From the NCBI RefSeq assembly GCF_000496575.1, contig NZ_AYKT01000010.1, positions 1 to 56,892 on the forward strand: 56,892 bases of DNA, written 5' to 3'. Every line of letters begins with the position of its first letter. The first letter of the stretch is position 1. Origin of the DNA: Geobacillus thermodenitrificans subsp. thermodenitrificans DSM 465 (GTDB lineage Bacteria; Bacillota; Bacilli; Bacillales; Anoxybacillaceae). The notes under the pieces are model-generated. The model was not told the origin of the DNA, did no database searches, and saw only the letters and a list, made by a program, of their open reading frames with translations. Shown here piece by piece: positions 56,753-56,892 of this stretch. The position numbers and the translations under genes were made by a program.

Positions 56753-56892
56753 TGCACACTCCTCTCATCATTTGATGAATGGGTTTCATCGATGGATTTC
56801 CTTTTATCTTCTTAGGTTCACGAAACGAAGTATTCCAATAAAAAACATGTTTTCAATATGCTAGGTTCATCACCAAAAGATGTACTTGATTT

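Overview
The window looks like chromosomal DNA of a thermophilic Bacillaceae, most likely Geobacillus or Parageobacillus. The support is Bacillus-type ribosome binding sites, a ywpF/ssbB/sortase neighbourhood as in Bacillus, an aspartokinase III of the ThrD/YclM kind, CcpA-type cre sites, YesM/YesN-type signalling and GC-rich codon use over most of the window. No rRNA, tRNA, CRISPR array or intact insertion sequence was recognised.

Left part (1-14.7 kb): the start of a secreted peptidoglycan-binding protein built from near-identical 249-bp repeats; a small XRE regulator; ssbB and ywpF; a class D sortase with its LPDTA surface-protein substrate; aspartokinase III; DUF1284 and hypothetical genes; an aldehyde dehydrogenase with a DUF779 partner and a cre-regulated promoter; and a TetR/DHA2 drug-efflux operon led by a 46-codon ORF and three copies of one operator.

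Sugar part (14.7-30.6 kb): a ROK sugar kinase, a glucose/mannose-type ABC importer without its own ATPase, and a three-component sensor (membrane-anchored sugar-binding protein, YesM-type kinase, AraC-type response regulator). A pair of 20-bp-spaced direct repeats and a cre-like site sit at the transporter promoter. A decayed TnpB element, a TDT-family transporter, and a phospho-beta-glucoside group (GH4 enzyme, RpiR regulator, GH1 enzyme) follow.

Central metabolism (30.6-37.6 kb): a 2-oxoacid dehydrogenase operon with the unusual order E2-E1alpha-E1beta, then a GlcD-like FAD oxidase, without E3. A VOC protein and a Gfo/Idh/MocA dehydrogenase follow.

Accessory part (37.6-44.2 kb): AT-rich DNA with broken genes. 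It holds tails of polymorphic toxins, orphan immunity genes, a frameshifted XRE regulator, a frameshifted YaiI/YqxD gene, DUF4275 and DUF1360 genes, NADP-type glutamate dehydrogenase, and a scrap of a ribokinase gene.

Catabolic part (44.2-55.3 kb): a TetR-controlled tryptophan-to-anthranilate (kynurenine) operon and a complete, divergently placed rbsRKDACB ribose operon.

Right end (55.3-56.9 kb): what looks like an undescribed type I toxin-antitoxin locus (27-residue holin-like toxin, antisense RNA with its own promoter and terminator), then small membrane proteins and a VanZ-family gene. Three copies of a roughly 110-bp terminator-bearing repeat are scattered through the window.
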